A DNA stretch of 64,000 nucleotides from Sphagnum compactum. Taxonomy: Eukaryota > Bryophyta > Sphagnopsida > Sphagnales. Positions 24,401 to 36,495 of this stretch are shown piece after piece; position 1 is the stretch's first letter, and each line of letters opens with the position of its first letter. Location: NCBI GenBank assembly GCA_965153455.1, contig OZ234493.1, positions 11,646,213 through 11,710,212 of the forward strand. Direction: 5' to 3'. The position numbers were made by a program, and so were the translations under genes. Under the pieces are notes generated by a model. The model did not search any database, was not told where the DNA came from, and worked only from the letters and a program-made list of their open reading frames with translations.

Positions 24401-26566
24401 TAATGCCCTCGTCCATTAGCCTTATCTACATGAAGCACATTGAAAATGAATTGAAGACTTGCCCCCTTTTTTCCAATGCACAGTTATGAAATGTCAAGAA
24501 ACCCAATTCATTCATGGAATACTTTATTTAGAGTAATTTTAAAATAAATGAGCTAATTTACTTTATTTGGAGTAATTATTTACAATATATTTGCACTTTG
24601 CAATATATCATAACAACATTTAAATTCTCACAAATATACTCTTTAATCATTTAATATTAATAAAAAAAGTAGTTTCCTTTGACAATTGCATTATTTAGCT
24701 ATTGAACTACTTTATTTTTAGTATAATTTATGATTGAAACCTCTTTTAATATTAGCTTGGTGGAAGTTGAAAGTTGCAGACTTTCACCAAAAAAAATTGT
24801 GACTCCATTTTTTGGCCACCATAGTGTGCTTTCACCCCTTACCAAAAGCAAAAGTGGGATTAAAAAATCACCATTTATTCCACCTACATCACAAACTTGC
24901 CAAGCTTCATAGGTTCATACAAAAATCACATGAATTATGTGTTATGATTAATATGAATGATATTATATGAATTGTACATATTCAATATCTTAAATATTAA
25001 AATAGATGAGATTTTTATTTTTAATGACATACGTGAATGTTCATGTTTAATACAAAAAAACTGCATAATTTTATGCAAAATTACATCACAATAATTGCGT
25101 AAATTTAGTTAGAATGTAAATCATACATATTTCACATCAAAACATTATAAATAGAAAAGACATATCATTTATATAGAAGTAATATGTATATATTTCATGC
25201 CATTGTTACACTTGGAAGCCCATGAATGTTGCATGGACATATTGTTTTACGATTTTCACATGGATTCTATTAAAATTTCATGATATTGTAAGTTTGTGAT
25301 TAGTAGGAATAACCAATGTTTATAAGAACCATTGGGTTGGAATTTAAAGTTTTGTGTTAAATGCAAGACCCTTAGGAGAATTATTTTAAAAATAAAACTT
25401 GTTAGTGTTGAGGGTAGCTTAAATTTTCTTTTCCCATGGGTCTAACCTTTATAAGAACCATTGGTTCCAACTTAATGTAATACCTTAGTAGTTTTGACCC
25501 TAATTATATTATTTTCAAAAATGTTGAAATTTTCAAAAAAAAAATCAAAAACCATTTTTCAAAAAGAAGTAAAAAATATTTGATAATATTTTGGAAATAT
25601 TTCTTTTTTTATCAAATATAATTAATTATTTGACAAACATGTGTTGAAATTGCTTTCATAACTACAATAATATTGGGGATAATTCCAAAGTTGATTTATA
25701 AGTCATTTTTAAAAAATTGGATTCTGGTGTTCCCACCAAGTATTATGTGTATTGTGTGAATTGTATTAACTAATTAAAGAAGGTGCCAAAAAAATAAATC
25801 TTTTACAAGGAGCTTGTTTGATTAACCCATCACAAAAGAAAAATTCAAAATTTTGGCACCCCCCAAATAGAAAGATTACACCTTCAAAACAAAAGTATAT
25901 TTTTTACCTTTGGCCACTTTTATAATTTTTAATAATACACTTGGGGTAAAGCTATGAAATAAAATGGTGGTGAACAAAATTGAGCATCTTGGGTGTCACT
26001 ACATCACGATTTTATTGTTTAAGTATAAATTATTTTACTAAATATGTTAGTCATCACAAACTTACAATATCAAGAAATTTCAATAGAATTCATTTGAAAA
26101 TCGTAAGACAATATGTCTGTCCAACACCTATGAGCTTCAAAGTATAAAAATGGCCTGAAAAACATACAAATTACTTCTATATAGATGCTATGTTTTTCTA
26201 CTTGTGATGTTTTGATGTGAAATAAATATGATTTACATTTTAACCAAATTTGTGTAATTGTGATGTAATTTTGGATAAAACTACGTAGTTTTTGTGTATT
26301 AAAGATGAACAACATTCACGTATGTCATTCAAAAGCAATGTATCATCTGTTTAAATATTGCAAATATTGAATACATAAAAATATCATTAATATTTATCAT
26401 GCATGGAATTCATGTTATTTTTGTACGAACATATAAAAGCCGGATTTTGCATGAAATTTGTACAAACCTATGAAGCTTAGTAAATTTGTGATGGTCACAT
26501 CACCATTTTTTACCCAATGGTATGGTCTTAAACTTTTATTCCTAGTGTTCTAACCAAACTTATTGT
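21476..26566. other. Long AT-rich intergenic stretch, no supported gene
   Basis: Five kilobases with stops in all frames. Open frames at 22819-23052, 23568-23861 and 24280-24489 show no domains. A segment at 24350-24430 (cttgcctgtgcttgccacct, ccttattttgataatg) weakly resembles 35235-35290, suggesting a shared old repeat. Confidence 0.4.
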
Positions 26567-27355
26567 TGCAACCCCACTTTGAGGCAAGTGTGAGGATGAA
26601 ACTCACACTCCCAAAAGTGGGAACTTGGAGTCCTCCGGGACTCCCGAAAACTCAGAGCTTGATTGCAAGGGTTAACACCTTGCATTGAGGTGTTCTTTAT
26701 ACCGTTGGAAAGGTCTTGAAGTGTAGATGTCGAAAATGGCCTCGCATGAGCCATTCGGACATCTACAGCACAAGTTATGGTCGAAATAAGGGTCGACAGT
26801 CAAACTGGCAGTTTGACTCCCGACCTCTAAAAGTCGGGAATCGACCCAATCCCGGTGCGTGTAGGTGGAGTGCAACACACCGTTGGAAAGCTCTTGAGGG
26901 GAGCTACAAGATTACTTTAGACATCATCCCAATCAGAGGTATGAGCTGGGAGTTATGAGCTTCCAAAGTCCCGGGAGTCCAAACTGGGACAGTTGCCATT
27001 CGGATGCGGGTGCCGTGGGCGAACGTAGAGAATACTATATGGGGGAAGGTGGTGGCTTTTCCCGAGTTCGGGCCGTGGTGAGTCTTGTGAGTCCAGAGTT
27101 GCCCATGGCTTATCTTAGCACCAAGGGTGCTCCAGAAAGTGAACTAACAAACTTGTTGGTTGGTTTTGATGCAGGTTCGAGTAAGTAAATAAGCTTGTCA
27201 CTCTTCCTAGTCCCATCCTGAGGCTTCAGCACGCCCCTCTACCCCTTTTAATGCCGAAGGCTGGGAGCGTGCCCCGAGTCCCTCACTTTTCCGCAACTTG
27301 AGCAAGTTAACCTCATCGTGGGACTAACTAGGGACTTGGGAGCGCGTCACTTATA
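26567..27355 (+). repeat. LTR-like repeat (related, inverted, to 41177-42117)
   Basis: Shares with the 41177-42117 element, in the opposite orientation, a series of blocks: atgcaacc near the left end, gtttgactcccgacc, ggtcgaaataagggtcgac-like sequence, ccgttggaaagctcttgag, a gggaacttggagtc-like stretch and aacttgttggttggttttg. It lacks the first ~70 bp of that element (the part starting TGTCACGATC) and extends further right. GC content is well above its surroundings, consistent with a younger insertion. The open frames inside are not genes. Confidence 0.6.
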
Positions 27356-30120
27356 ATGTTTAGAAAATTCCAAAGGTGATTATAGCTAAAAGCTTTTCCT
27401 AAAAGTCATGTAAAATGTAAAAATGTTAGATGTTAATTATATTTTAAACCTTACAAATGTTGGGCTAGTGTATTAGTCAACTCTTGAATCAATAATGGTA
27501 TCAATAATGGTATAAAATACCATACTAATAAAAAAACATGGTATCAAATATTCAAATATTCCCTTTAATTATACCCCTAATATTGAATTCCAAAAAATTG
27601 GTGAATATTGTACCAATTTATTTTCATGATTTTGATACCATGTTAATGTTTGATATGAAAGATTCATGTTCCTTTTTCCCATCGTCAATCCTCTACTATG
27701 CATCTTTAGATCTTTACAACACTTATGGCAAATATGATGGCACATTCTTTTTTACGACACATTTTTTTGATAAATGGCACCCAGGCTTTACTTTCAATGA
27801 TGATATGTTACATTTGTGACTCATTGCATAATCAACAAAAGTGTAAGTAAATTATATATTATGTAACCACCTAAACTTGCCCCTAAACTCTTAACTTAAG
27901 CTTTGTGCTTCAAATTTACACTTCAAGTTGGAACTTTCAAGTGATTTTTTTCTCCATATCATATGTTGTGTAATTGGCATTTGCAATAAACATGCCATCT
28001 TTTTTGTTGTCATTCGGTGAATAGTCTTGTTGTGGGTCTTTCTTATTGCCATGGTGGACATTGCAACCATGTTCATGGCTTGAAGATTCTATTGAACTAG
28101 AAATGTTCAAAGCTCAAAGGGGTTTAAGGTTTCAACCTTCCATGTTATATGGATGTTAATACATTCCCAAGTTGTGATTTTGAATAACATGATGGAGAGG
28201 GGGAAATAAAACTTATTGACACTTGTGTGATGAATGATTTTGTGTAATAATTGACATACACTATGAATGTTTGCTACTAAACACGAAACCATTTGGAGTG
28301 CACAATCACAAGACACTAGTAGGAAAACATGGTTTTTTGAATTATAATTCAAGTTGATTGATTAGTCTTTCTTAACTAATGGACATGCACATTTGATTAG
28401 AGGCATGGGGTTCAATGGCATGTGTATGTTTTTACTAATCAACTTGACTAAAGTGACATATTTGATTACCTATCAAGTCACATATCTAGTCAAGTTGGAT
28501 GAAAAAAACGACCACCCTAGTAAAAATGACCAATGGGTTTTAATCAAGTGAAACATTTAATTAAGTTGAACATTAAAAAATGACAATCAAATCGGACATC
28601 GTATGGTATTTAATAAATTGCGCTGTTTACTAGTTAAGTTAATTAGGTGGCCTAGGCCTACCTACCTACCTATTAATTACCTAACCTTTCTACTAACAAA
28701 CATATAGAGCAATGTAAAAAACTTGATGTGAAATTCAAACATATGACAAAAAAATATGACAAAAATTGTTACATTTTGCAAATGTGGTCCATTGGTTTAA
28801 GATTTGGTTTATTATGGTGAAGATTAAAGGTTGAAATGTTAGTACAAATGCAACCCATGTACATGCCTAAGATGTTATATACTTAGGCTAACATCATAAA
28901 CTTCTTGGGCACAATTTGGCAATAATAGGATCATATGAAATATGCATTTTATAGATTTATGTTATTTAGACACAAATGTTGTGTGTCTAAAATAAATATG
29001 AAACATTTATAAATAAGATGCAAGATCTTCTTCCATAGTAATTCCTTGCATCCTATTTATATGTACTTCATACATGTTTTAAATGCACAACATTTGTGAT
29101 TAAATAATTTCAACCTATGAAAAAACATATTGAACACAAAATAACTATTATCAAGTTGTGGCCCAAGAAATTTGTGATGAAGTTAAATAGGTTAATTAAG
29201 TTACATTAGGTTACATAAAAGAAGGTAGGATAAGGTAAGGTAGTGTAAATTAAGCTAGTTTAGTTATGCTACTAGTTATACCTACCCACCTACCACAATT
29301 TTTAAAAAATAATAATCTAAAAAAAAATTATTTTAATTTGGATAAAAATTTGACCAGGGTTGTAAGCACTCAATTAGGAACTACACCCGCCCCTTAAGTC
29401 ATTATGTTTTTCAAAAATGTTCTTGACATCGTTTAAAAAATCTTATTTATTTTTTAAGAAATATTTATTTTTAAAAAATGCTATTATGTTAAATTTTATA
29501 TCAATAATTTGGAAAAAAGTAGGCAAGTATTAAAATTTGCCAAAACATCTAAGTACGATTTTTTTTTACATTGTAAAAATAGTGGTTACAATTGTTTAAA
29601 AAGTCATATTGGTAACTTTTTTCATTAATTTGATTTAAAATTTTAAAAATATTTGTATCAATATATTGAAAATAAAATTATATAAAAAAATTAAATATCA
29701 AATTTCAATTGTTTTAGTACATGTTTGCAAAACTGCACTTTTGGTCGAATGGTCCATTGTGTGTTAATCAAAATAATTCATAAAATTGTCCACTGCTTTA
29801 TTAGTAAGAAGAACCACCCAATCATAATGGACATGTTAAAATCAAAATTTTCCAAAATTTTTGGATTGTTTTTTTTATGCTTATCCAAATGGGCTTTATT
29901 TTAAATTAAACTTTTCAATTAAATAAACCATGTTTTCTATTAGAGAAAGTTGTAACAGAAATAAACTGTTTTGATTTCCTCATCACCATAACACACATTT
30001 TTGAACTTTTTTTGTGATCAACGTCCAAGCTATCCAATGTGTGAAGTCCATCTTGTGCCACCCCATGTGTTAAACATCCTTTGACACCTAGATATGACCA
30101 AGGATTTTTATTTTTTTAAA
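27356..30120. other. AT-rich intergenic, no supported gene
   Basis: No coding signal. Contains a short (CCTA)n run near 28658-28675 and a taggta/aaggta-rich stretch at 29220-29290. The segment 29300-29700 is very A/T-rich. Confidence 0.4.
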
Positions 30121-30124
30121 ACAA

Positions 30125-31400
30125 TCTTGTGCATGGCATCACAAATGTGAAAAAATACATTAGTAATGAGCATGTTGTCCTAGTTCCTTGCATACAACAA
30201 TTGAAGGTGGTTTATGAAGTTAGACATGTTGAACAAAAATGGAAGATTAGAAAGATGGTTCTTCCTATTGTAATCACTAGTTTTTGTTCTAGCCATAAAC
30301 CTTACAAGCACAATGACCTAGGCAACTATAGTTCATAATTGATTAAGTTTTGTTCATTGTTAAAGTGTAATTGTCATTGTTAATGATTGAAAATCCCTTG
30401 TTATAATGCCTTATGATGTCACAATGTGATAGAGTGAAATCTCCATCTTGTAAGTTGTTTGTTTAAGAATATATCCAAATATGTTAATTAAAGCGATGGT
30501 GCAATATGTGTTTCTAGCCATTGCATAATATGGCAAAACAATGCATTTTGAACCAATATAAGGGGCATGGTAATTATTTTTTGATGTTTTATTTGTAATT
30601 TTTCCCCTTTGTCCTATATTATGGGCTAAGTATTAAAGTCAAGTAGTTGTAAACCCATTTTTACAATGTGGGGAATTTGATCAATAGTTGAAACTTTTTA
30701 TATTGTTGAAATGGGTTTTAGGTCATCAATGTGTTGGACTTGTTTCTCACAGTTGTAGTCACCTTCAACCTTGTTGTTACACACAATATGTGTGCTCGAA
30801 AATTACCTCTATGTTTTAAAGATCTTTAATGTGTCATGGAATATGCAAGTAAGGTCATATCAACAAGGCTTATCGTAAAAGACTATGATCAACAAGTCTT
30901 GGTGCCTTTTTTAACAAAGCACTCGAACCCTTGGTGTGCAGCAAGCCCTACCCATTTAGCCTCCATCATGGAAGATTCCTTGTGGGGAGTTGAAGTATTA
31001 GCTAAGGAAACTAATATACATTTTTAATGAAATTGAATTGTCATTATATTGTTGAATTATTATGAGTTGATAATGATATGAAATCACATGAGAAATAGTT
31101 TGCTAATGTTGCAATGTTTTCTCAATAATATTTTAGAATATGGTATTGAAGCTAAAAGGCTTTTTAATGTTGTTGGCATATTGACAAGTATGCAATGTTG
31201 TTGACTAGGGGAGTAGAACTTGGACAAACTAGTGATGATCTTGAAGAACTAGCCAATGACATGAAAATGGGATGATTTCAAATATTTCTACTTGGGGATG
31301 GAAGAGTTTTTTCAAGGAGGGCTTATGTGATGGTTACAAGGATGAATGTGAGGAGACAAAATATTGTTCAAACGATTTTCAAAAGCCTTGAAATAGTCTA
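30125..31400 (+). pseudogene. hAT-family transposase remnant
   Basis: In one plus frame near 31140-31270 the sequence reads GIEAKRLFNVVGILTSM, then a stop, then LG, another stop, then NLDKLVMILKN. This is the hAT C-terminal dimerisation pattern (E.ERxFS.aG.lts.rR..L...NLD.L..I.KNWP), interrupted by three or more stops. A frame at 30129-30338 (ISNEHVVLVPCIQQLKVVYE, then KIRKMVLPIV) and one at 30836-31027 may be other parts of the same coding region. No terminal repeats or 8-bp duplication were found. Inactive. Confidence 0.65.
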
Positions 31401-32328
31401 TGATGCTTAGTATTTTTCTTTAGTTTAGATATTAAGTCCACGTGTAGGCTCATAGGACATTAAACACGAATATTCAAAACACAAAGACGTTTATTACTAC
31501 AAGTTACAACACTATAACTTTGGATATTTGGTGACTTGCAAGTGACTATGGGTGTTGAAATATGTTTCAACATTTCAATGGTTGATCATGTTTCTTATAT
31601 ATAAGTTTTGGTCAAAATTTTGAATCCCGATGATGATAAAAAGATTTTTCATTTGATTGTGTGCACAATAACCTTAACAAACATACAACATGGTTTATAC
31701 TTCTTGCTAGAGCAACATTCATGTCTCTTTATTTGCATGGCGGATTAAATGGTTGTTGATTATACGTATGCAGGATTTGATTACATAATGACCTTTTTCT
31801 ACATTGGCATTTATCTTTATAAGGTTTTACAAAAACCCTTTAGGCAAGCTTTTTGAATTTGATTAGCATGGTGATATAATTCTAATGGTTAGTGGTTGTG
31901 AGGGGGTTTTTTTTGGTAGGTAGTAAAAAACAAGTGGGGAGGAGATTGGTTATTGGATGGAGAAGAATGGGAAGCAAGATTTGAACTAATAGAGGAGAAG
32001 AATGTGAGTGGATAGATTTCAATAATTGGTTATGAACTTAATGTGAATATGAGAATGAATCATGCAAATTCACATGTGTGATAGGAACATGGAGCTCCAT
32101 AGTAGCCTATGTGTGATAGCTAACTAGTTCACTTCAAAATGCTTTCTTTTCACTACATAGTCCATGAGTGAAATTAACTAGTGGTTTCGCTGAGTTAGAT
32201 GTTACCATCACACCCATATCAAGATCTAAACACTAGGAGTAGGAGACATTGTATTAAATATTGAGGTAAAGTTGTTGAATTGGTAAGTAGAGAATTGCCA
32301 AAAATAATGATAGTGTTTTTTCATGCAT
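31401..32328. other. Intergenic, no gene seen
   Basis: AT-rich, stops in all frames, no element recognised. Confidence 0.4.
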
Positions 32329-32385
32329 AAATTAACTTTGAGCATAACCCAAAACTTAACTTCGGGTTATGCTCAAAGTTAATTT
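32329..32385. repeat. Perfect 22-bp inverted repeat (hairpin), 13-nt loop
   Basis: The arm 32329-32350 (attaactttgagcataaccc with two further A at its left) is exactly complementary to 32364-32385; the loop is aaaacttaacttc. The arm sequence recurs in part at about 32965-32985 (aactttgagcataac) and, more weakly, later, so the hairpin is made of a locally repeated motif. Confidence 0.9.
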
Positions 32386-34795
32386 TTTTGAACCCTACAT
32401 ATTAATACCAAATTGGTATTTCAAAATTGTGATATCAAATCACCAACACCATGGTAGACTTAAAACCCAAACCCAATATAAAGGGCTTTAACACTTTTAG
32501 GTTAGTTATAGGGACAAGTTTAATTGACCTTGGTTTTTTCCATGTTGGGTTCAATTTGGGTCTTGCGGTCTTGACCTAGGGTAGGTATTGTGGTGGAATT
32601 TTTTTCATTTAAATCCATTATATATTATTTTAGAAACCAGGTCTGAACATGGATCTAATTGAAAACCTCAAATTGGCCAACACATCAATTTTTCAAAAAA
32701 ATACTTATATTATAATAAAGTAGTAAATAAAAATAATATATTTATCCATAAAGTAGGTGAGTTAGGGGTTCTTGTGTGTTTGAAAACAAATGTGTTTTTG
32801 TTTTAAATTTTGGTTTTTGTTGAACAGTTCTGAATTGTGTGTTGAGATGATAACAAAATGTTGTGAGAGAAAGGCTCTTGGGTTTTGGGTTTGCATGACA
32901 AAGTTTATGGAAAGAAAATGTTGTCATCTCATGGTGAGTTTGAATATTGGTACCCTATGTGGGTAACTTTGAGCATAACTCGAAACTCAACATAAAAAGA
33001 AAAGGTAGGTCTAAAGACATGGATTTTAATAATAACTCAAAACTCAACACGCAAAAAAAAATGTAGGCCTGAAAATAGGGTGGCTTTAAGGTAACTCTAA
33101 TTAGACACTAGAATTGAATAGGAAATTGTCCACATGAAATTAACTAAATCCTGTAATTAGGAAAATGAATTATCCTTGATTTTTATAGCCAAGCATTAAT
33201 GTGTTTGAAACAATTAACATTGTATAGAATTTCAATGATGAGAACACTTGATTTTACTTTTCATTTGTGAAAATTTAAATATCTAAATGTTTTACACGAC
33301 CCTCCAATTTAGTCTTCCAATAATCTAGGTTGAAATGTGACAATAATATTCAAGTTCGACCTATTGTACCATAGTTCAAATATCTAGTCAAACATTCTTA
33401 GATGGTAATTTGAAACATCCACATGTAGGTATTACACAAAGTTCATTAAGAATGTTCCTATATGTAGGTTACAAGCATCCTTATGTTGGTATATCATAGA
33501 AGTCTTTTGCATATCCTAAATCAAAGATAAGCATCTCTCATGTCGATAATGCAAAATTGTCCATGCAAAAAAGTCCACAATGTCCCATGTATGTTGGCTA
33601 GTTCCTAGGTTTTCAAAGGAGCCATTGGTTTTGGGTTTAACCATTTTCATAAAAAGGAAGAAACAATTTCTTATGGGTCTACTAGTTTACAATTAAAACC
33701 ATTAGTTTCAAGGCCAGGTCAAATTTTCTTCATTCCAAGTATTTGTATCTCATGGGTGTTATCTTGATAAAACTCGTTAATTCTGGGTTCAAAGTTGGTT
33801 TTAGGTTTTGGGGTTTTATGGGGGAGAAGATGAGAATTTTAAACTTTTAAAATGTATCACTGAATGATCTAGTTTGGCTTCAAAACAATTTTCCTCCACC
33901 CTAGCCTCAGTAAATGACACCGACACTGACCTCAAGAAAAATTTCCACCTCTTCACAAGCATATTACTCAAGCTCCCACATTTCATGTTCTAGGATTGTG
34001 CATCACTAGAGAATCTTTATTTTCATTCCCTAACTTTTAAGACCAAAAAATAGACTCAACAACTTTTAATCCTCTCCACACAACCCATTTGAATATATAT
34101 AAAAACGATTGAAATTTAGTGTACAACTTTGGTTTTCCTTTCCAACAACAAAAATTAATCCATGTTCATTTAGTTATGGAAATTTGAAAAACTTCCTCAT
34201 GCATACATTACATCAAGTCTAGAACCTTAAAAAAATAGAAACCTAAAAACTAAAGCCTAAACCTTATGTAAACATGCAATTCTAGCCCATACGTAAAAAT
34301 GTCAAGGTCTATGAGTTGAACCTTGTGAAAAAGCTCTTAAAACTAGATGGGCTTGGTTTTAAAGCGGGTCCAAGTCCATGTTAACTAGTTAGTTTTAGTT
34401 CTAAAGTAGGTTTAAGTCTATGTAAACCCACTTGGGTTTGGGTTTTACACCTAAACCAAATGAACATTGGTCCCCACAATTCATACCCTTGCCATTAGCT
34501 TTGACTAAAGATTGTGAAGATCACAACTAAGGATATAAATTCTAGGCATCCAATGAGGTGAAACAAGAGGGCCATTGGTGGGGAAGATGGGGGGAAGGTG
34601 AGGTGATTTTTTGAATTTTAGTGTTCCCAATGTGTTCCGTATGGTTGTCAAGCATGCAAAAAAAAGTTAGAGGCTGGTCCTATATATTTCAATTGAATTA
34701 CTACAATATGTTCCCTTGATGTCAGGCCACTTGAATAACTCATGTCAAAGTGTGATGGTTGTTTGCTTGGATACGGTGTCCACAGCAGTGTTTGA
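32386..34795. other. AT-rich intergenic, no gene seen
   Basis: No supported coding region. The only pattern noted is partial repetition of the 32329 hairpin arm, with a gaaactcaac/aaaactcaac motif, around 32960-33060. Confidence 0.4.
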
Positions 34796-35152
34796 TGGTG
34801 TATTCACACTTGATGTTAAGTCAGTGTTAAATGAAAATCCAGGTGGCATCCTATGTGGCACTGAATGTTAAATGGGCAATAACTTAATGTTAAGTGAATG
34901 CTAACTTAACATAAAATGTTCATGGTAAGTAGGTATAATGGTGCATTCACACTTGATGTTAAGTTGGTGTTAAATGAAATTCTAGGTGGCATCCTAGGTG
35001 GCACCCAATGTTAAATGGGCCATAGCTCAATGTTAAGTGAATGTTAGCTTAACATAATTTTTTCATGGCAACCAGGTTTAAGTCCTAAATGGCGAGCCTG
35101 GTGTTGGGGGACTCAACCCTAGAGTCCCTAACACCAAGTGTGAATGCACGTT
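34796..35152. repeat. Foldback/MITE-like element with an internal tandem duplication
   Basis: Left end gtgtattcacacttgatgtt (34801 onward) is inverted at the right end as taacaccaagtgtgaatgcac (35128-35148). The left part is tandemly duplicated with a period of about 142 bp (a second copy starts near 34943, gtgcattcacacttgatgtt). Just inside the right end is a smaller hairpin: ggtgttgggggactc pairs with gagtccctaacacc. No clear target duplication was seen. Confidence 0.7.
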
Positions 35153-35640
35153 AAGTCCTAAATGATTAGCATGGTGTTAGGGTACTCTACAGGAGATGCA
35201 AGCATTACTGAAATCAGGCTTGCATTTGACTTGCAGCGTGTGTGCCCTTATTTTGGTAATGTCCTCACCCAGCTCGAGCTTTATCATACACGTAACAACC
35301 TTGGAGAGGTTTCATAGTGGAAATTGAGGGGCACCTTACATTGCACAATTTCTGTTGGCGGCCATCATTAATGGAGCTGGATTGGTAGTGCGGTAATGCT
35401 AGATTTTGCCAATCAATTTGCTTACTGAGGAAGCTAACGAGGTGTGAATGTAATAAGGCAGCAAAGAGGATGGATATTGAGGAGCTGAAATCCCTCAGTT
35501 ATTACTTCAGTGGGTGCATTAAATTTCAACAGAGCAGCTTAGAAATGCATGTAGATTTTGGAAATAATTTGAGTTAGGCTACTCTGAGGAGAACGATCTG
35601 AAGCACATCTTTCATACAGTACATGATGTTTTCTGATCCT
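35153..35640. other. Intergenic, no gene seen
   Basis: Short non-coding stretch. It includes the segment 35235-35290 that weakly resembles 24350-24430. Confidence 0.35.
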
Positions 35641-35995
35641 CACGGTATGCTACTGAATGGGTTCTTTTTAACTTTGAGTGTTGGTACACATCTTGTGAGG
35701 GAATGTAAGCACCTTTGTGTTTCCACTGCTGTTGCAGCATATGTGTGTGCATGAGCTCTTTGTCGTAGGATCTCTTCTTGGAAATTTTGAACAATACAAG
35801 GGCTGATGTCTGTGGCATTTTTCTATTTCTAATGTATGGGTTGATTACACGGGTTTCTACTGAATGGGTATTTTTTTCCCAACCTGAGTGTTATCAGATC
35901 TTGTAAGAAAAGGCAAGCACCTTTGTGTTTCCTCTGCTGCTGCTGCAGCATGTGTGTGTGCTGCATGAGCGTTTTGCAAGGGTCTGATCCCATCT
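35641..35995. repeat. Imperfect tandem duplication, period ~210 bp
   Basis: tactgaatgggttctttttaac and later gcacctttgtgtttccactg, gttgcagcatatgtgtgtgc (35648-35755) recur in diverged form as tactgaatgggtattttttt and gcacctttgtgtttcctctg, ctgcagcatgtgtgtgtgct (35860-35965). Non-coding. Confidence 0.75.
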
Positions 35996-36151
35996 CACAG
36001 CCCATGGCTTTGTATTGATGATTGGTTGGGAAAGTGGGTTGTTCATTTTCTTTGCTTTGAATGCTAGTAAGGCCTTTCTTATTCCTTCAGTCCCATCAGT
36101 CTTAGTAAAATACAAATTCAAATTCAGTCTCTGGTGTTGGAGGCAAGTGGT

Positions 36152-36252
36152 GAGTAGTTAGGGTTTAGGGTTTTAGGGAAGTGGCGAGTAGTTAGGGTTT
36201 AGGGTTTTAGGGAAGTGGCGTGTAGTTAGGGTTTAGGGTTTAGGGAAGCAGC
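36152..36252. repeat. 34-bp minisatellite, three units, rich in TTTAGGG
   Basis: Units start at 36152, 36186 and 36220 and contain gtagttagggtttaggg, then ttttagggaagtggc. The third unit has one T fewer and an altered end. Each carries one to two telomere-type TTTAGGG words. It ends about 150 bp upstream of the tRNA-Tyr gene. Confidence 0.9.
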
Positions 36253-36398
36253 ATGTGTGTGGCTGGCCTGTTGTGGAGAAATTCTTCAACTTGTATTGTG
36301 TATTTGAGTGGGGTCCTTTTTTGGGTGATAGGATGGCAAGAAATATTTCAACTTTTGAACTGTGACTAAATATTACTTGGAGCGGCAGTTGTCCAGCT

Positions 36399-36481
36399 CC
36401 GAGCTTAGCTCAGTTGGTAGAGCGGAGGACTGTAGTAGTGCAGATAATCCTTAGGTCGCTGGTTCGAATCCGGCAGCTCGG
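36399..36481 (+). tRNA. tRNA-Tyr (anticodon GTA) with an 11-nt intron
   Basis: Acceptor stem CCGAGCT (36399-36405) pairs with AGCTCGG (36475-36481). D arm GCTC/GAGC at 36408-36423. Anticodon stem GAGGA pairs with TCCTT, and the anticodon GTA lies at 36432-36434. The intron tagtgcagata lies at 36436-36446, one base 3' of the anticodon, the canonical position and a typical length for plant tRNA-Tyr. T arm GCTGG TTCGAAT CCGGC at 36458-36474, which also serves as the pol III B box; the D arm region is the A box. The mature length is 72 nt before CCA addition. All stems pair without mismatch (one G-T in the anticodon stem), so the gene looks functional. Confidence 0.97.
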
Positions 36482-36483
36482 AA

Positions 36484-36495
36484 TTTTGGTTTTTT
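36484..36495 (+). terminator. RNA polymerase III T-run terminator
   Basis: TTTT at 36484-36487 and TTTTTT at 36490-36495 lie three bases after the tRNA end, the normal pol III stop signal. Confidence 0.8.
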
